Of a stretch of 47,988 nt of DNA, positions 7,049-14,793 are shown in pieces. Every line of letters starts with the position of its first letter. The first letter of the stretch is position 1. The stretch covers positions 1,451,717-1,499,704 of the forward strand of contig NZ_LN611425.1 of NCBI RefSeq assembly GCF_000821245.2. The letters are read 5' to 3'. The translations under genes were made by a program, and so were the position numbers. A model generated the notes under the pieces. That model did not search any database, was not told where the DNA came from, and saw nothing but the letters and a program-made list of their open reading frames with translations. This DNA comes from Virgibacillus senegalensis (GTDB lineage: Bacteria > Bacillota > Bacilli > Bacillales > Amphibacillaceae).

Positions 7049-8167
7049 TTATTGTACAGGATTTGGAACACGAATATAAACAGCTGTTCCATTTGCCGAA
7101 GAAATCTCCAGGTTACCGTTCACAAATTCAAGTCTTTCCCTCATTCCTTTTAAGCCATGCCCTACTAAGAAAGTGACATCTCGTTCCCCGATCCCCCGAC
7201 CGTTGTCTTCCACTATAATTTTCCATTCATTGGGAGATTTCTGCATTGTTACTTTACAAAAAGTCGCTTGACTGTGCTTCACTACGTTGGTTACTGCTTC
7301 CTTCAAGCTCATACTTAACACATTTTCTATGAGTAATGGCGTATTATCCGTCATTTCCTGCCTGGTTTCAATGGCGAAGTCGATTTCAGCGGCTTTTAAT
7401 AATTGACGTATATGAGAGACTTCTTCCTCTAATTTAGCAGCCCTCATATCGGAAACCATCTCTCTCACTTCCTTTAACGCAGTCCGAGCTGTTTGGTGGA
7501 TATCGTTTATCTCCTTTTTTGCAGCTTCTGGTTTGGAAGCAAGCAATTTGCCAGCCAAATCACTCTTCAATCCTATCAGAGATAATTTCTGACCTAAGGT
7601 ATCATGTAAATCACGGGCAATCCGCTGGCGCTCTTCGATAACCATTAATTGAGAAATCCTTTTATTTGCATCCTCCAGCTGTCCCTCCAATTTTTCACGT
7701 TTTATCCGGCTGTACATGCTGAACGGCAATAATATCACGCCGATCAAGCTGACAATTACAAAAGGGAGCTGCGTGATGAACAAATCAAAATGACGGAAGA
7801 CACCGTAAGTGGTTGCAGCAGTTGTAGTGACCAGATGAATAATATAAAGGGTGATAAATCCACCTCTATGTTGAATGCTGCCTATAAAAAAAGCTAAAAA
7901 CAGAGCAAAATAGACGTATCCAAAAAACAACGTCATGACAATGCTGATGATCATTTCCACGCTGACCCATATATAGACCGGCCAACCGTTTTTAATAAAC
8001 GACAACCGGTAAACAGTGAAAAACAGCAAAATCATCGAAACTCCGAAAATGATTTCATATAGAGTCGAAGAACGGAAAATAAAATAAAAGGGAAGAATAC
8101 AAAAGATGATCCATATGTAGATACTTAAGCCTGTGTTTTTTGGAATAATATGAAACCAATTATGCAT
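7049..8167 (-). CDS. desK: Membrane-fluidity sensor histidine kinase DesK
   Basis: Thermosensor kinase/phosphatase for DesR. The 372-residue protein from ATG 8167 (AAGGAG seven bases upstream) has five hydrophobic spans in residues 10-155 and a coiled linker (about 155-185). The HisKA_3 box IARDLHDTLGQK has its phospho-His at residue 188. The C-terminal HATPase carries VLSMSLKEAVTNVVKHS (N box), VEDNGRGIG and GHGLKGMRER. The first span is preceded by MHNWFHIIPKNTG, with K10 and polar N11 near the membrane edge, matching the buried-polar sunken-buoy sensor described for Bacillus DesK. The longer frame to 8194 would displace these positions. It has its own promoter after the des terminator and is co-transcribed with desR. 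Confidence 0.92.
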   Translation of the reverse strand: MHNWFHIIPKNTGLSIYIWIIFCILPFYFIFRSSTLYEIIFGVSMILLFFTVYRLSFIKNGWPVYIWVSVEMIISIVMTLFFGYVYFALFLAFFIGSIQHRGGFITLYIIHLVTTTAATTYGVFRHFDLFITQLPFVIVSLIGVILLPFSMYSRIKREKLEGQLEDANKRISQLMVIEERQRIARDLHDTLGQKLSLIGLKSDLAGKLLASKPEAAKKEINDIHQTARTALKEVREMVSDMRAAKLEEEVSHIRQLLKAAEIDFAIETRQEMTDNTPLLIENVLSMSLKEAVTNVVKHSQATFCKVTMQKSPNEWKIIVEDNGRGIGERDVTFLVGHGLKGMRERLEFVNGNLEISSANGTAVYIRVPNPVQ

Positions 8168-8209
8168 AGAGGGACTCCTTTTTATGTCAAACAATCTTCA
8201 TTTAGCAAA

Positions 8210-8218
8210 AGTATAGCA
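8210..8218 (-). promoter_or_regulatory. Extended -10 promoter of desK-desR
   Basis: The minus strand reads TGCTATACT, an extended -10 with one mismatch to TATAAT, about 43 bases before the desK start. No good -35 is visible. Confidence 0.5.
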
Positions 8219-8290
8219 AAACCGGATGGCTTGTGCATCCTTACGCAGAATCAAAAGCTTGCGGTGAAGCCACCTTTCAACTGATTGTTT

Positions 8291-8321
8291 AAAGAGAAAC
8301 CCTCCCATATTACCGGGAGGG
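8291..8321 (-). terminator. Terminator between des and desK
   Basis: CCCTCCC and GGGAGGG (8300-8306, 8315-8321) make a perfect seven-pair stem. On the minus strand TTTCTCTTT follows. It separates the des transcript from desKR. Confidence 0.85.
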
Positions 8322-8333
8322 CTCTGAATAAGA

Positions 8334-9398
8334 TTATTCATCCTGAAAACCTGGTTTGCTATTCGTAAGGTTCAAGTTTGTCATTGCTTGTTTCCGTTGG
8401 GTTGCATCCATCTTTTTTACCGCTTTAAAACTGACGAATGATTTGCTTTTTTCATCATATAAACGGAACTTCAATGATTCCAGGCTCGATAAAAAGGTGA
8501 TCGTCGTTGCCTTTTGCAGGGGCGGGGTAGACACGTGAGCTTGCTCCAAATAATAGTTAGGCACCCGCGGATTCAAATGATGTACATGGTGAAAGCCTAT
8601 GCTGCCTGTGATCCATTGGATTATTTTTGGAAGCTTGTAATAAGAACTGCCATCTACGGCAGCTTTTACGTAATCCCACTCCGCCTCATTTTCAAAATAG
8701 GAATCTTCAAATTGATGCTGTACATAAAACAGCCAAATACCCAGGGCTCCCGATACGAATAAAATCGTTCCTTGGATGATCAGCACTGCCTCCCAGCCGG
8801 CAAGCCATACCAGCAGGCTGTAAATGACCAGGAGCGAGGCATTGATGAAGTAGGTATTTAACCGTTCCTTCTTTCTTGCTCCCTTACGGTTAAACCGGTT
8901 ATCGATCAGAAATAAAAAGATCGGGCCAAGACCGAACATAACCAAAGGATTGCGGTATAGCCGATAGGTCAGTTTTTGCCAAAAAGAAGCTTGCAAGTAT
9001 TCTTCTACTGTCATTACCCACATATCACCGGTTCCACGCTTGTCCAAATTTCCGCTAGTGGCATGGTGGATCGAATGGCTTCGCTTCCACTTTTCAAACG
9101 CAAAATGGGTGATAATTCCGGTTACGGTCCCAAGTATCCGATTGGCTTTTTTATTTTTAAAAAAAGATTGGTGTGCACAATCATGAAAAATAATAAATAT
9201 TCTTACTACAAAACCGGCTGCCACAACGGCTAAAGGCAATGCTATCCATATTGACAGAGAAAGACTTTGGTAGGCTAATAACCAAAGGATCAAAAAGGCC
9301 GGTATCGTATTGACCAGTTGTATCACACTCGATTTGCTGTCCGCTTTTTCATATGGAGCTACTTTTTTTCTTAATTCAGCTTGTTTTTGTTTACTCAT
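8334..9398 (-). CDS. des: Acyl-lipid fatty acid desaturase Des
   Basis: Membrane di-iron desaturase that introduces a cis double bond into phospholipid acyl chains (delta-5 in Bacillus subtilis) to restore fluidity in the cold. The 354-residue protein from ATG 9398 (AGGAGG six bases upstream) has the three histidine boxes HDCAHQS (H-x3-H), HSIHHA (H-x2-HH) and HHVHH. It has two pairs of hydrophobic spans, at about 28-72 and 150-220. Order des, desK, desR as in Bacillus, but here a terminator separates des from desKR. A 26-bp palindrome lies beside the -35 of its promoter. The five codons before M6 in the open frame lack a ribosome binding site. Confidence 0.93.
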   Translation of the reverse strand: MSKQKQAELRKKVAPYEKADSKSSVIQLVNTIPAFLILWLLAYQSLSLSIWIALPLAVVAAGFVVRIFIIFHDCAHQSFFKNKKANRILGTVTGIITHFAFEKWKRSHSIHHATSGNLDKRGTGDMWVMTVEEYLQASFWQKLTYRLYRNPLVMFGLGPIFLFLIDNRFNRKGARKKERLNTYFINASLLVIYSLLVWLAGWEAVLIIQGTILFVSGALGIWLFYVQHQFEDSYFENEAEWDYVKAAVDGSSYYKLPKIIQWITGSIGFHHVHHLNPRVPNYYLEQAHVSTPPLQKATTITFLSSLESLKFRLYDEKSKSFVSFKAVKKMDATQRKQAMTNLNLTNSKPGFQDE

Positions 9399-9500
9399 TG
9401 TTATCCTCCTCAAGCATGTCCTACCATGCTTATACTGGAATAAATCGCTTCACTTATTCCTATGTTAGAGGAAACCCAGATCGATAAACAGACACAAACG

Positions 9501-9535
9501 TCAAGCCTATTATATGACATCTGTCATATAATAAG
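9501..9535 (-). promoter_or_regulatory. Probable DesR operator and -35 box of the des promoter
   Basis: A perfect 26-bp palindrome (9510-9535) has arms TATTATATGACA and TGTCATATAATA around TC. On the minus strand a TTGACG hexamer (9506-9501), a likely -35, begins four bases after it. The place just upstream of -35 is that of an activator, as expected for phosphorylated DesR. No clear -10 is seen. The des start is about 100 bases downstream, leaving a long leader. Confidence 0.65.
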
Positions 9536-9561
9536 AGAAAAAAGAAACCCTTACCCCTTAT

Positions 9562-10509
9562 TCATTTGACAGGTGGCAAACTGGTCAAAAACTGCGCGTA
9601 CCTCGATAGGCCCTCAACATCGGACATATCCTCGGAAAAAAGTGGTACATAAAACAATTTTTTATCAGAAAATGCGCGGTCAATTTCCTCCAAATACCGC
9701 TTTTCGATTTGTTTTCGCTTATGGAAAAATTCACCCTCCGCCTGTTGGGGCAGCACTTTGTTGATAACCAACGTATCAATATGCATATGAAATGGTTCAA
9801 GCTGTGCAATCGCCTTTTTGGTTTCTTCGATTGGCAGTTTTTCCGGATTGAGAACAAAGATAAAGCCTGTCTTCGCATGGTCGAGCAGTATTTCTCTAGC
9901 CCGTTCGAATTTTTCTCTGCGTTTCATCAGCACATCAAAAATCGGATCCTCAATCGGCTCCCCATCATTTAACAGCTGACTGTAGTTTTGATTCGTTTTA
10001 CGTCTTCTTTCGAGCATTCCGTCCATCCACACGCCCATTAATTCCGGGAGGCTGAGCAGCCTGACCGTATGGCCAGTAGGGGCCGTGTCGAATATAATGT
10101 GATCAAAACGATCCTGTTCTTCCAGAATGATGGAAACAATCCGATCAAATAAAGCGGCCTCCTCAGCACCTGGCGATGTTTTTGCCATGTCCATCTGTCG
10201 ATTGACTTCCTCTACCAGACTGGACTTTACCAATCCTGATAGATTGTCCTTCACACCCTTTATATAAGCATCTGCTTCATGTGCAGCATCCACTTCTATC
10301 ACAGATAAACGATCAGCAACTTGTTTCCTCCCCGTTCCGATTGAACAGTTAAAAATATCTCCAAGATTATGGGCAGGATCAGTGGAAACGAGCAGAACCT
10401 GCTTTCCCCCGGAAGCCGCGGCAAATGCCAGTGAAGCGGCAGTTGTAGACTTTCCGACTCCTCCTTTACCGCCAACAAATAAAATCGGCTGTTGCAAATC
10501 CAAATCCAT
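9562..10509 (-). CDS. ArsA/Get3-family ATPase
   Basis: A 315-residue soluble P-loop ATPase of the ArsA/TRC40 (Get3) group. The deviant Walker A GGKGGVGKSTT is at about residues 13-23, switch I is STDPAHNLGD, the A-loop/switch II region is DTAPTGHTVRLLSLPE, and VINKVLP is the base-binding strand. It is a single ATPase half, as in Get3, so a homodimer is expected. There are no arsenic genes (arsR, arsB, arsD) nearby. It follows the small Cys-Cys-ending protein by 19 bases with GGAGGGGG before its ATG, so the pair is an operon. This pairing is what databases call cory-CC-star plus its ATPase; client delivery or metal handling is possible, but the role is not established. Confidence 0.85.
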   Translation of the reverse strand: MDLDLQQPILFVGGKGGVGKSTTAASLAFAAASGGKQVLLVSTDPAHNLGDIFNCSIGTGRKQVADRLSVIEVDAAHEADAYIKGVKDNLSGLVKSSLVEEVNRQMDMAKTSPGAEEAALFDRIVSIILEEQDRFDHIIFDTAPTGHTVRLLSLPELMGVWMDGMLERRRKTNQNYSQLLNDGEPIEDPIFDVLMKRREKFERAREILLDHAKTGFIFVLNPEKLPIEETKKAIAQLEPFHMHIDTLVINKVLPQQAEGEFFHKRKQIEKRYLEEIDRAFSDKKLFYVPLFSEDMSDVEGLSRYAQFLTSLPPVK

Positions 10510-10528
10510 AAATACCCCCTCCTTCCTA

Positions 10529-10786
10529 TCAGCAGCAGCGAATTCCGTCCAGCGGTGATTTTTCCATCCCCATCCGCAAATGCCAGTCATGAAATTTCTC
10601 TAATATGTAGGGATACATTTCGAGCGTGTAATAGTAAACGGGATTCGGAATACCGACCATCTCCGAGTAGAGCAGCAGCATAAACAAATCGTCCTCATCC
10701 CGTAATTCCCTGGCCACTTCACTTCGATGTGGAAGACTTAACACGTCTTCATACCACTGAATCAACGTTTTAAGTTTATCTTTCAT
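10529..10786 (-). CDS. Cory-CC-star-type small protein (C-terminal Cys-Cys)
   Basis: An 85-residue acidic, probably helical protein starting MKDKLKTLIQWYEDVLSL, with the aromatic stretch NPVYYYTLEMYPYILEKFHDWH and ending G-I-R-C-C-stop. A pair of cysteines as the very last residues, encoded directly upstream of an ArsA-like ATPase, is the defining picture of the cory-CC-star family. AAGGAG lies five bases before the ATG. The terminal CC could bind a thiophilic metal or form a mixed disulfide passed to the ATPase; this is inference. No signal peptide or membrane span. Family name from memory, not from a search. Confidence 0.7.
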   Translation of the reverse strand: MKDKLKTLIQWYEDVLSLPHRSEVARELRDEDDLFMLLLYSEMVGIPNPVYYYTLEMYPYILEKFHDWHLRMGMEKSPLDGIRCC

Positions 10787-10886
10787 TTCATTCTCCTTTT
10801 CTTGTTAAAAAACTTGGCGAGAAACTCCTCCAGTCAAAGATAGTAATCAAGACCACTGAAAAAGTTTTTCGATTTCTATGAGGAAG

Positions 10887-10915
10887 AAAAAGGAGGGGCC
10901 ACAAAGCTACCCCTC
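10887..10915 (-). terminator. Terminator after the cstA-like gene
   Basis: GAGGGG (10893-10898) pairs with CCCCTC (10910-10915). On the minus strand CTTTTTCTTCC follows. It lies about 100 bases beyond the cstA stop. Confidence 0.6.
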
Positions 10916-11014
10916 ACCTTTTGGTAAGCTCCTTCTTTTAACCGGATGGTGGTGTAACTCCCTTCCATCCGAACAAAAAAATCTCGGAATAAAGCCGGTT
11001 ATCTTTTTCCTGTC

Positions 11015-12739
11015 TTACGTTTCGTTTAATTTGTCTTTTGTCAAGGTAGAGATTGCCGTGATGATAATCCAAACGGCGAACACAAAAATGATTGCACCTA
11101 ACACAAACAACAGCATATTGGCATCTGGTCCAAACCACGACCATTGGAACAGCACCTGATTAAACATCGCAAGCAAGGTCATGACCAACAGGAATACCAT
11201 TGGAATCAAGGTGACAAGGAAATTCCGTCCCTGCCGTTTTAGCCAGATGGAAATCAATAACAAGCTGATACCTGCGAGCAATTGGTTGGAAGTTCCGAAC
11301 AACGGCCATAACAGATATCCTCCAGAGCCAAATCCTCTGGATCCTTCCGGCAACAGGACCAGTACAGCACTCAAAATGACCGCAATGCTAGTAGCTACAT
11401 GCATTTTAGAGAGTGCCGGAATCTTATACTCCACCCCAAGTTCAGCGATAATATAGCGCATAAGTCTTACCGATGTATCAAGTGTTGTTGCAGCAAAACT
11501 GACAACGATTATCGAAACAATCGTGGTGGCTACCCCAGCTGGAATTGCCAACCCGCCAGCAAGCTGGCTTGCCCCTTCGATAAAATTTCCAAGCCCTGTA
11601 GCATTTGCCTGGGTAAAGCTGGAATAAGCCGCCGTGAACTCCCCTGCTGAAGGAAATAAGGTAATGACAGCCAAAATCGACACCAGGGCAAGCGCTCCTT
11701 CACCGACCGCTCCAAAGTATCCGACAAAGCGAGCATCTGTCTCTTTGTTTAACTGTTTGGATGAAGTGCCGGATGACACGAGTCCGTGAAATCCTGAGAT
11801 CGCTCCACAGGCGACGGTAATAAATAATAATGGAAACCACGACACGTCATTCGCCGCGTTAGCTGCAGGAGCAGTTACCTCGGGGTTGGTGAATAACAGC
11901 CCAAGATAGAGAATCCCCATACCTACTACCAGCTGATGGGAATTAATAAAATCCCGTGGCTGTAACAACTTCCAAACTGGAAGCGTGGAAGCAATGTACA
12001 CGTACACCATCAATATTACAATCCAAATCAAAAAGGCACTGGAAACAGCCCCCATACCAAACAGGCCAGGTGCACCTTCTCCTCCAAAGTAGCTGACGAC
12101 ATCAATTTGCAAGGCCGATACATTACTGGATAAAATTGCTACCCCGTACATAACGACCAGAGCGATGATGGATGGTACAAGCATTTTCGTTTTCCCTTTA
12201 TAAACAGCAAAACCGATCCATACCGCCAGCGGAATTTGAATAAACACAGGGAGAACACTGGCAGGATAAGAAATAAATAAATTCGATATTACCCAGGCAA
12301 AAACAGCATTAATCATTAAAACAAGAATCAAAATGATGAATAAAAACAAAAGTTTTGCTCTTTTGCCAATTAAACGATGAGCTAAGGTTCCGATCGATTG
12401 GCCCTTATTCCGCACTGACAAGACCAAGGTTCCGAAGTCATGTACACCAGCGGCAAACACGGTGCCGAGTACGACCCAAAGGAAAGCTGGAAGCCAACCC
12501 CAATAAACGGCTATAGCAGGTCCAAGAATCGGTGCTGCACCAGCTACGGAAGTAAAATGATGACCCCAGACCACATATTTATTGGTCGGAACAAAGTCTA
12601 CTCCATCTTTATAGCGATGGGCTGGTGTCACATAATTCGGGTCTAGCCGGTAAATCCTTTCCGCAACAAACTTTGAATAAAAACGGTAACCAAGAATAAA
12701 GATAATGATCCCAATTGCAGCTACTAACAAACTGCTCAA
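11015..12739 (-). CDS. cstA: CstA-family carbon starvation transporter
   Basis: A 574-residue polytopic membrane protein of the CstA/BtsT family (peptide or pyruvate uptake under carbon limitation). It has the CstA hallmarks near the N terminus (the DGVDFVPTNKYVVWGHHFTS segment, then GAAPILGPAIA), then HDFGTLVLSVRNKGQS, a central SGFHGLVSSGTSSKQL and a C-terminal LLWPLFGTSNQLLAG. About 15 or more hydrophobic spans. The length is at the short end of the family, with a reduced C-terminal tail. GGGAGG precedes the ATG. A cre box between its putative -35 and -10 implies CcpA repression, matching use when preferred sugars run out. Peptide versus pyruvate substrate cannot be decided from sequence. 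Confidence 0.92.
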   Translation of the reverse strand: MSSLLVAAIGIIIFILGYRFYSKFVAERIYRLDPNYVTPAHRYKDGVDFVPTNKYVVWGHHFTSVAGAAPILGPAIAVYWGWLPAFLWVVLGTVFAAGVHDFGTLVLSVRNKGQSIGTLAHRLIGKRAKLLFLFIILILVLMINAVFAWVISNLFISYPASVLPVFIQIPLAVWIGFAVYKGKTKMLVPSIIALVVMYGVAILSSNVSALQIDVVSYFGGEGAPGLFGMGAVSSAFLIWIVILMVYVYIASTLPVWKLLQPRDFINSHQLVVGMGILYLGLLFTNPEVTAPAANAANDVSWFPLLFITVACGAISGFHGLVSSGTSSKQLNKETDARFVGYFGAVGEGALALVSILAVITLFPSAGEFTAAYSSFTQANATGLGNFIEGASQLAGGLAIPAGVATTIVSIIVVSFAATTLDTSVRLMRYIIAELGVEYKIPALSKMHVATSIAVILSAVLVLLPEGSRGFGSGGYLLWPLFGTSNQLLAGISLLLISIWLKRQGRNFLVTLIPMVFLLVMTLLAMFNQVLFQWSWFGPDANMLLFVLGAIIFVFAVWIIITAISTLTKDKLNET

Positions 12740-12800
12740 TGAAACTACCTCCCTCTTCTACTTTTTTGTTCAAGCTGTAAGTATTCATTACCACTATATG

Positions 12801-12814
12801 TGTAAGCGTTTACC
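12801..12814 (-). promoter_or_regulatory. CcpA cre box in the cstA promoter
   Basis: TGTAAGCGTTTACC matches the cre consensus TGWAANCGNTNWCA at all but the last position. The core GTAAGCGTTTAC is a perfect palindrome. On the minus strand a TATAGT -10 follows directly (12794-12799), so bound CcpA would block the polymerase. It lies about 60 bases before the cstA start. Confidence 0.75.
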
Positions 12815-12961
12815 CAGATGCTAATAACAGCTTAAAAAAAGATAGAAAGAAATACAAGCAATTCACTTTGCTTTCTTACAGCACCTGTTTCGGTTCTGTA
12901 AAACGATGTAACATAGACAGCCGGAAAAAAATTGCACGTTTCACAAGGAATTAAAAGGAAA

Positions 12962-12997
12962 CAGAAAAGCGGCCCCTGTATATTCATGGGACCGCTT
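12962..12997 (-). terminator. Terminator of the DHA2 exporter at 13036-14454
   Basis: On the minus strand AAGCGGTCCC and GGGGCCGCTT form a stem with one mismatch or wobble around an A/T-rich loop, followed by TTCTGTTT. It lies 38 bases after the stop. Confidence 0.75.
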
Positions 12998-13035
12998 CTA
13001 TTTAAGTAAGGATTATTTCTGGGGAAGTCTTTTTA

Positions 13036-14454
13036 TTAACCCCGATCCCTTTGTTCTTTTTGCTCGACTTCTGGTTTCGTCTTTTTAATAAAGAAGGATA
13101 GAATAAGTCCAAGCAGTGATAACAAAGAAACGACGATAAATGCCATATTTGCTCCATAAATGTCCGGATAAGAAATTTCCGGACGACTTTCTGCATTGGA
13201 AGCAGTAGACGTCATTACTGTGACTAGAATCGCCGTCCCGACAGAAGCAGCGATTTGGCGCATCGTATTATCCATTGCGGCTCCGTGCGGTATCAGACGC
13301 TGCGGCAGCTGGTTCAAACCAGCAGTAGCAATCGGCATCATCACCATCGATAGCCCAAACATACGGATACTGTACATAATCGTAATAAAGCTCAAGGACG
13401 TGGAAGTATCCAGGTTCGTGAATGCAAAGGATGAAGCGGTTATGATGCTCAAGCCAATGATGGCCAGCCATCTGGCACCAACCCTGTCAAAAATCCGTCC
13501 TGTCACCGGAGACATAAACCCTGTAATCAGGGCACCAGGCAACAAGGCCAATCCGGCCTCAAAGGCACTGAATTCGCGCATATTCTGCATGTAAAGCGGA
13601 ATGATGGTTTCCACTCCGATCAACCCCATAAACGCAATCATCCCGATAAGGACAGCGAGCGGAAAAATCGGATACTTGTAGACTCTGAACTCCAACATTG
13701 GATGCTCGAGACGAAGCTGCCTGGTAATGAAAAGAACCAGCGACAGTATTCCTATTCCAAGTGACAGCAAAGTCAGCGATGCAAACCAGCCGTTGTTTCC
13801 AGCACTCGTAAAACCATACAATAGTCCGCCAAACCCAAGGGAAGACATGGCAATGGACGGGATGTCGACCCGCGGCCTTTTCACTTCGGTCACGTTTTTC
13901 ATGGCAAAAACAGCCACAATAATATCAATGAGTGCAATCGGCAGAATGATAAAAAATAGCAGCCGCCAGGAATAATTCGACGTTATCCATCCTGATAATG
14001 CTGGTCCAATTGCCGGAGCAAACGATATGACCAGGCCAATCAGCCCCATCGCTGCCCCTCGCTTATTAACTGGAAAGATCATCAAAAAGACTGTCTGCAT
14101 TAAAGGAAGCATCACGCCTGCACCGGCTGACTGGATCACCCGGCCAAGCAATAAAATGGAAAAATTCGGTGCTATTCCAGCAACAAGTGTTCCAACGGCA
14201 AACACGCTCATAGCCGTGATAAATAATTGCCTGGTCGTAAATCTTTCAAGTAAAAACGCGCTAACCGGAATCATGATACCGTTAACGAGCATGAAAACAG
14301 TAGTCAGCCACTGTCCAGTATTCGCCGATATCCCCATCTCTTCCATTATAGGAGGAATCGCGGTAATCATTAATGTTTGATTAAGAATAGCAATAAATGC
14401 TCCAGCAAGCAGCAAGGCCACAATCGTTGACCTTTTGTAGCTCGTTGTTGTCAT
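13036..14454 (-). CDS. MDR family MFS exporter (DHA2, 14-TM)
   Basis: A 472-residue proton-driven drug efflux protein of the DHA2 (EmrB/QacA, LmrB-like) family. TM1 contains the motif D1-like LNQTLMITAIPPIMEEM. The sequence QWLTTVFMLVNGIMIPVSAFL is typical of TM2, GRVIQSAGAGVMLPLMQTV is motif B and SFAPAIGPALSGWI is motif C of drug:H+ antiporters. The frame opens at 14517, but GGAGAGGGAG precedes ATG 14454. It is single, with its own terminator and a palindromic operator candidate over its promoter. A close paralogue lies at 22117-23592; they share, for example, the SAFLxERFTTRxLFITA stretch. Drug range unknown. Confidence 0.9.
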   Translation of the reverse strand: MTTTSYKRSTIVALLLAGAFIAILNQTLMITAIPPIMEEMGISANTGQWLTTVFMLVNGIMIPVSAFLLERFTTRQLFITAMSVFAVGTLVAGIAPNFSILLLGRVIQSAGAGVMLPLMQTVFLMIFPVNKRGAAMGLIGLVISFAPAIGPALSGWITSNYSWRLLFFIILPIALIDIIVAVFAMKNVTEVKRPRVDIPSIAMSSLGFGGLLYGFTSAGNNGWFASLTLLSLGIGILSLVLFITRQLRLEHPMLEFRVYKYPIFPLAVLIGMIAFMGLIGVETIIPLYMQNMREFSAFEAGLALLPGALITGFMSPVTGRIFDRVGARWLAIIGLSIITASSFAFTNLDTSTSLSFITIMYSIRMFGLSMVMMPIATAGLNQLPQRLIPHGAAMDNTMRQIAASVGTAILVTVMTSTASNAESRPEISYPDIYGANMAFIVVSLLSLLGLILSFFIKKTKPEVEQKEQRDRG

Positions 14455-14793
14455 GTTCTTCTCCCTCTCCTGATTGTTTCCCAGCCAGGTCATCCGACTG
14501 TTTTCCATATGTATCATACATACACGTCTTCATTTCCTTACAATAGATTACCTGATTTCCAGGATTAATTCTATTATCGCGCCTTATGTTTTATGTTAGG
14601 TTCAAAAGAAGAAGGATAAAGTTGGACAACCTCCTGCCTGGCGGGAATGGGGCAATATTTTTCGGTAACTGCCTATGTTCTTTCCTTCCTATGAGTCCTT
14701 TGCGGAGAGGATGGATACACAGTTGGCGGAACAAAAAAACAGAACAAGACATGAAAACCCATGCCCGTTCTGTTTTTTGCTTAGAAAAAATTT
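14455..14793 (-). promoter_or_regulatory. Intergenic region with candidate exporter operator
   Basis: Contains TATGTATCATACATA (14508-14522), a perfect 15-bp palindrome about 55 bases before the exporter start. On the minus strand it overlaps a TATGAT -10-like box downstream of TTGTAA. It is a candidate site for a TetR/MarR-type repressor encoded elsewhere. 14580-14732 shows no gene or clear signal; the end holds the shared terminator. Confidence 0.45.
14733..14779. terminator. Terminator after the dicarboxylate/amino-acid symporter
   Basis: AAAAAACAGAAC (14734-14745) and GTTCTGTTTTTT (14767-14778) pair perfectly. It has A and T runs on both sides and can act in either direction; the useful direction is the minus-strand symporter ending at 14794. 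Confidence 0.85.

Noticed and set aside
9510-9535. Palindrome as the terminator of the ArsA-like gene
   Set aside because: No T run follows on the minus strand and the arms are AT-rich; the position beside the des -35 fits an operator better.
9562-10509. Arsenite pump ATPase of an ars operon
   Set aside because: Single ATPase half, no arsB, arsR or arsD nearby, and partnered with the CC-ending protein.
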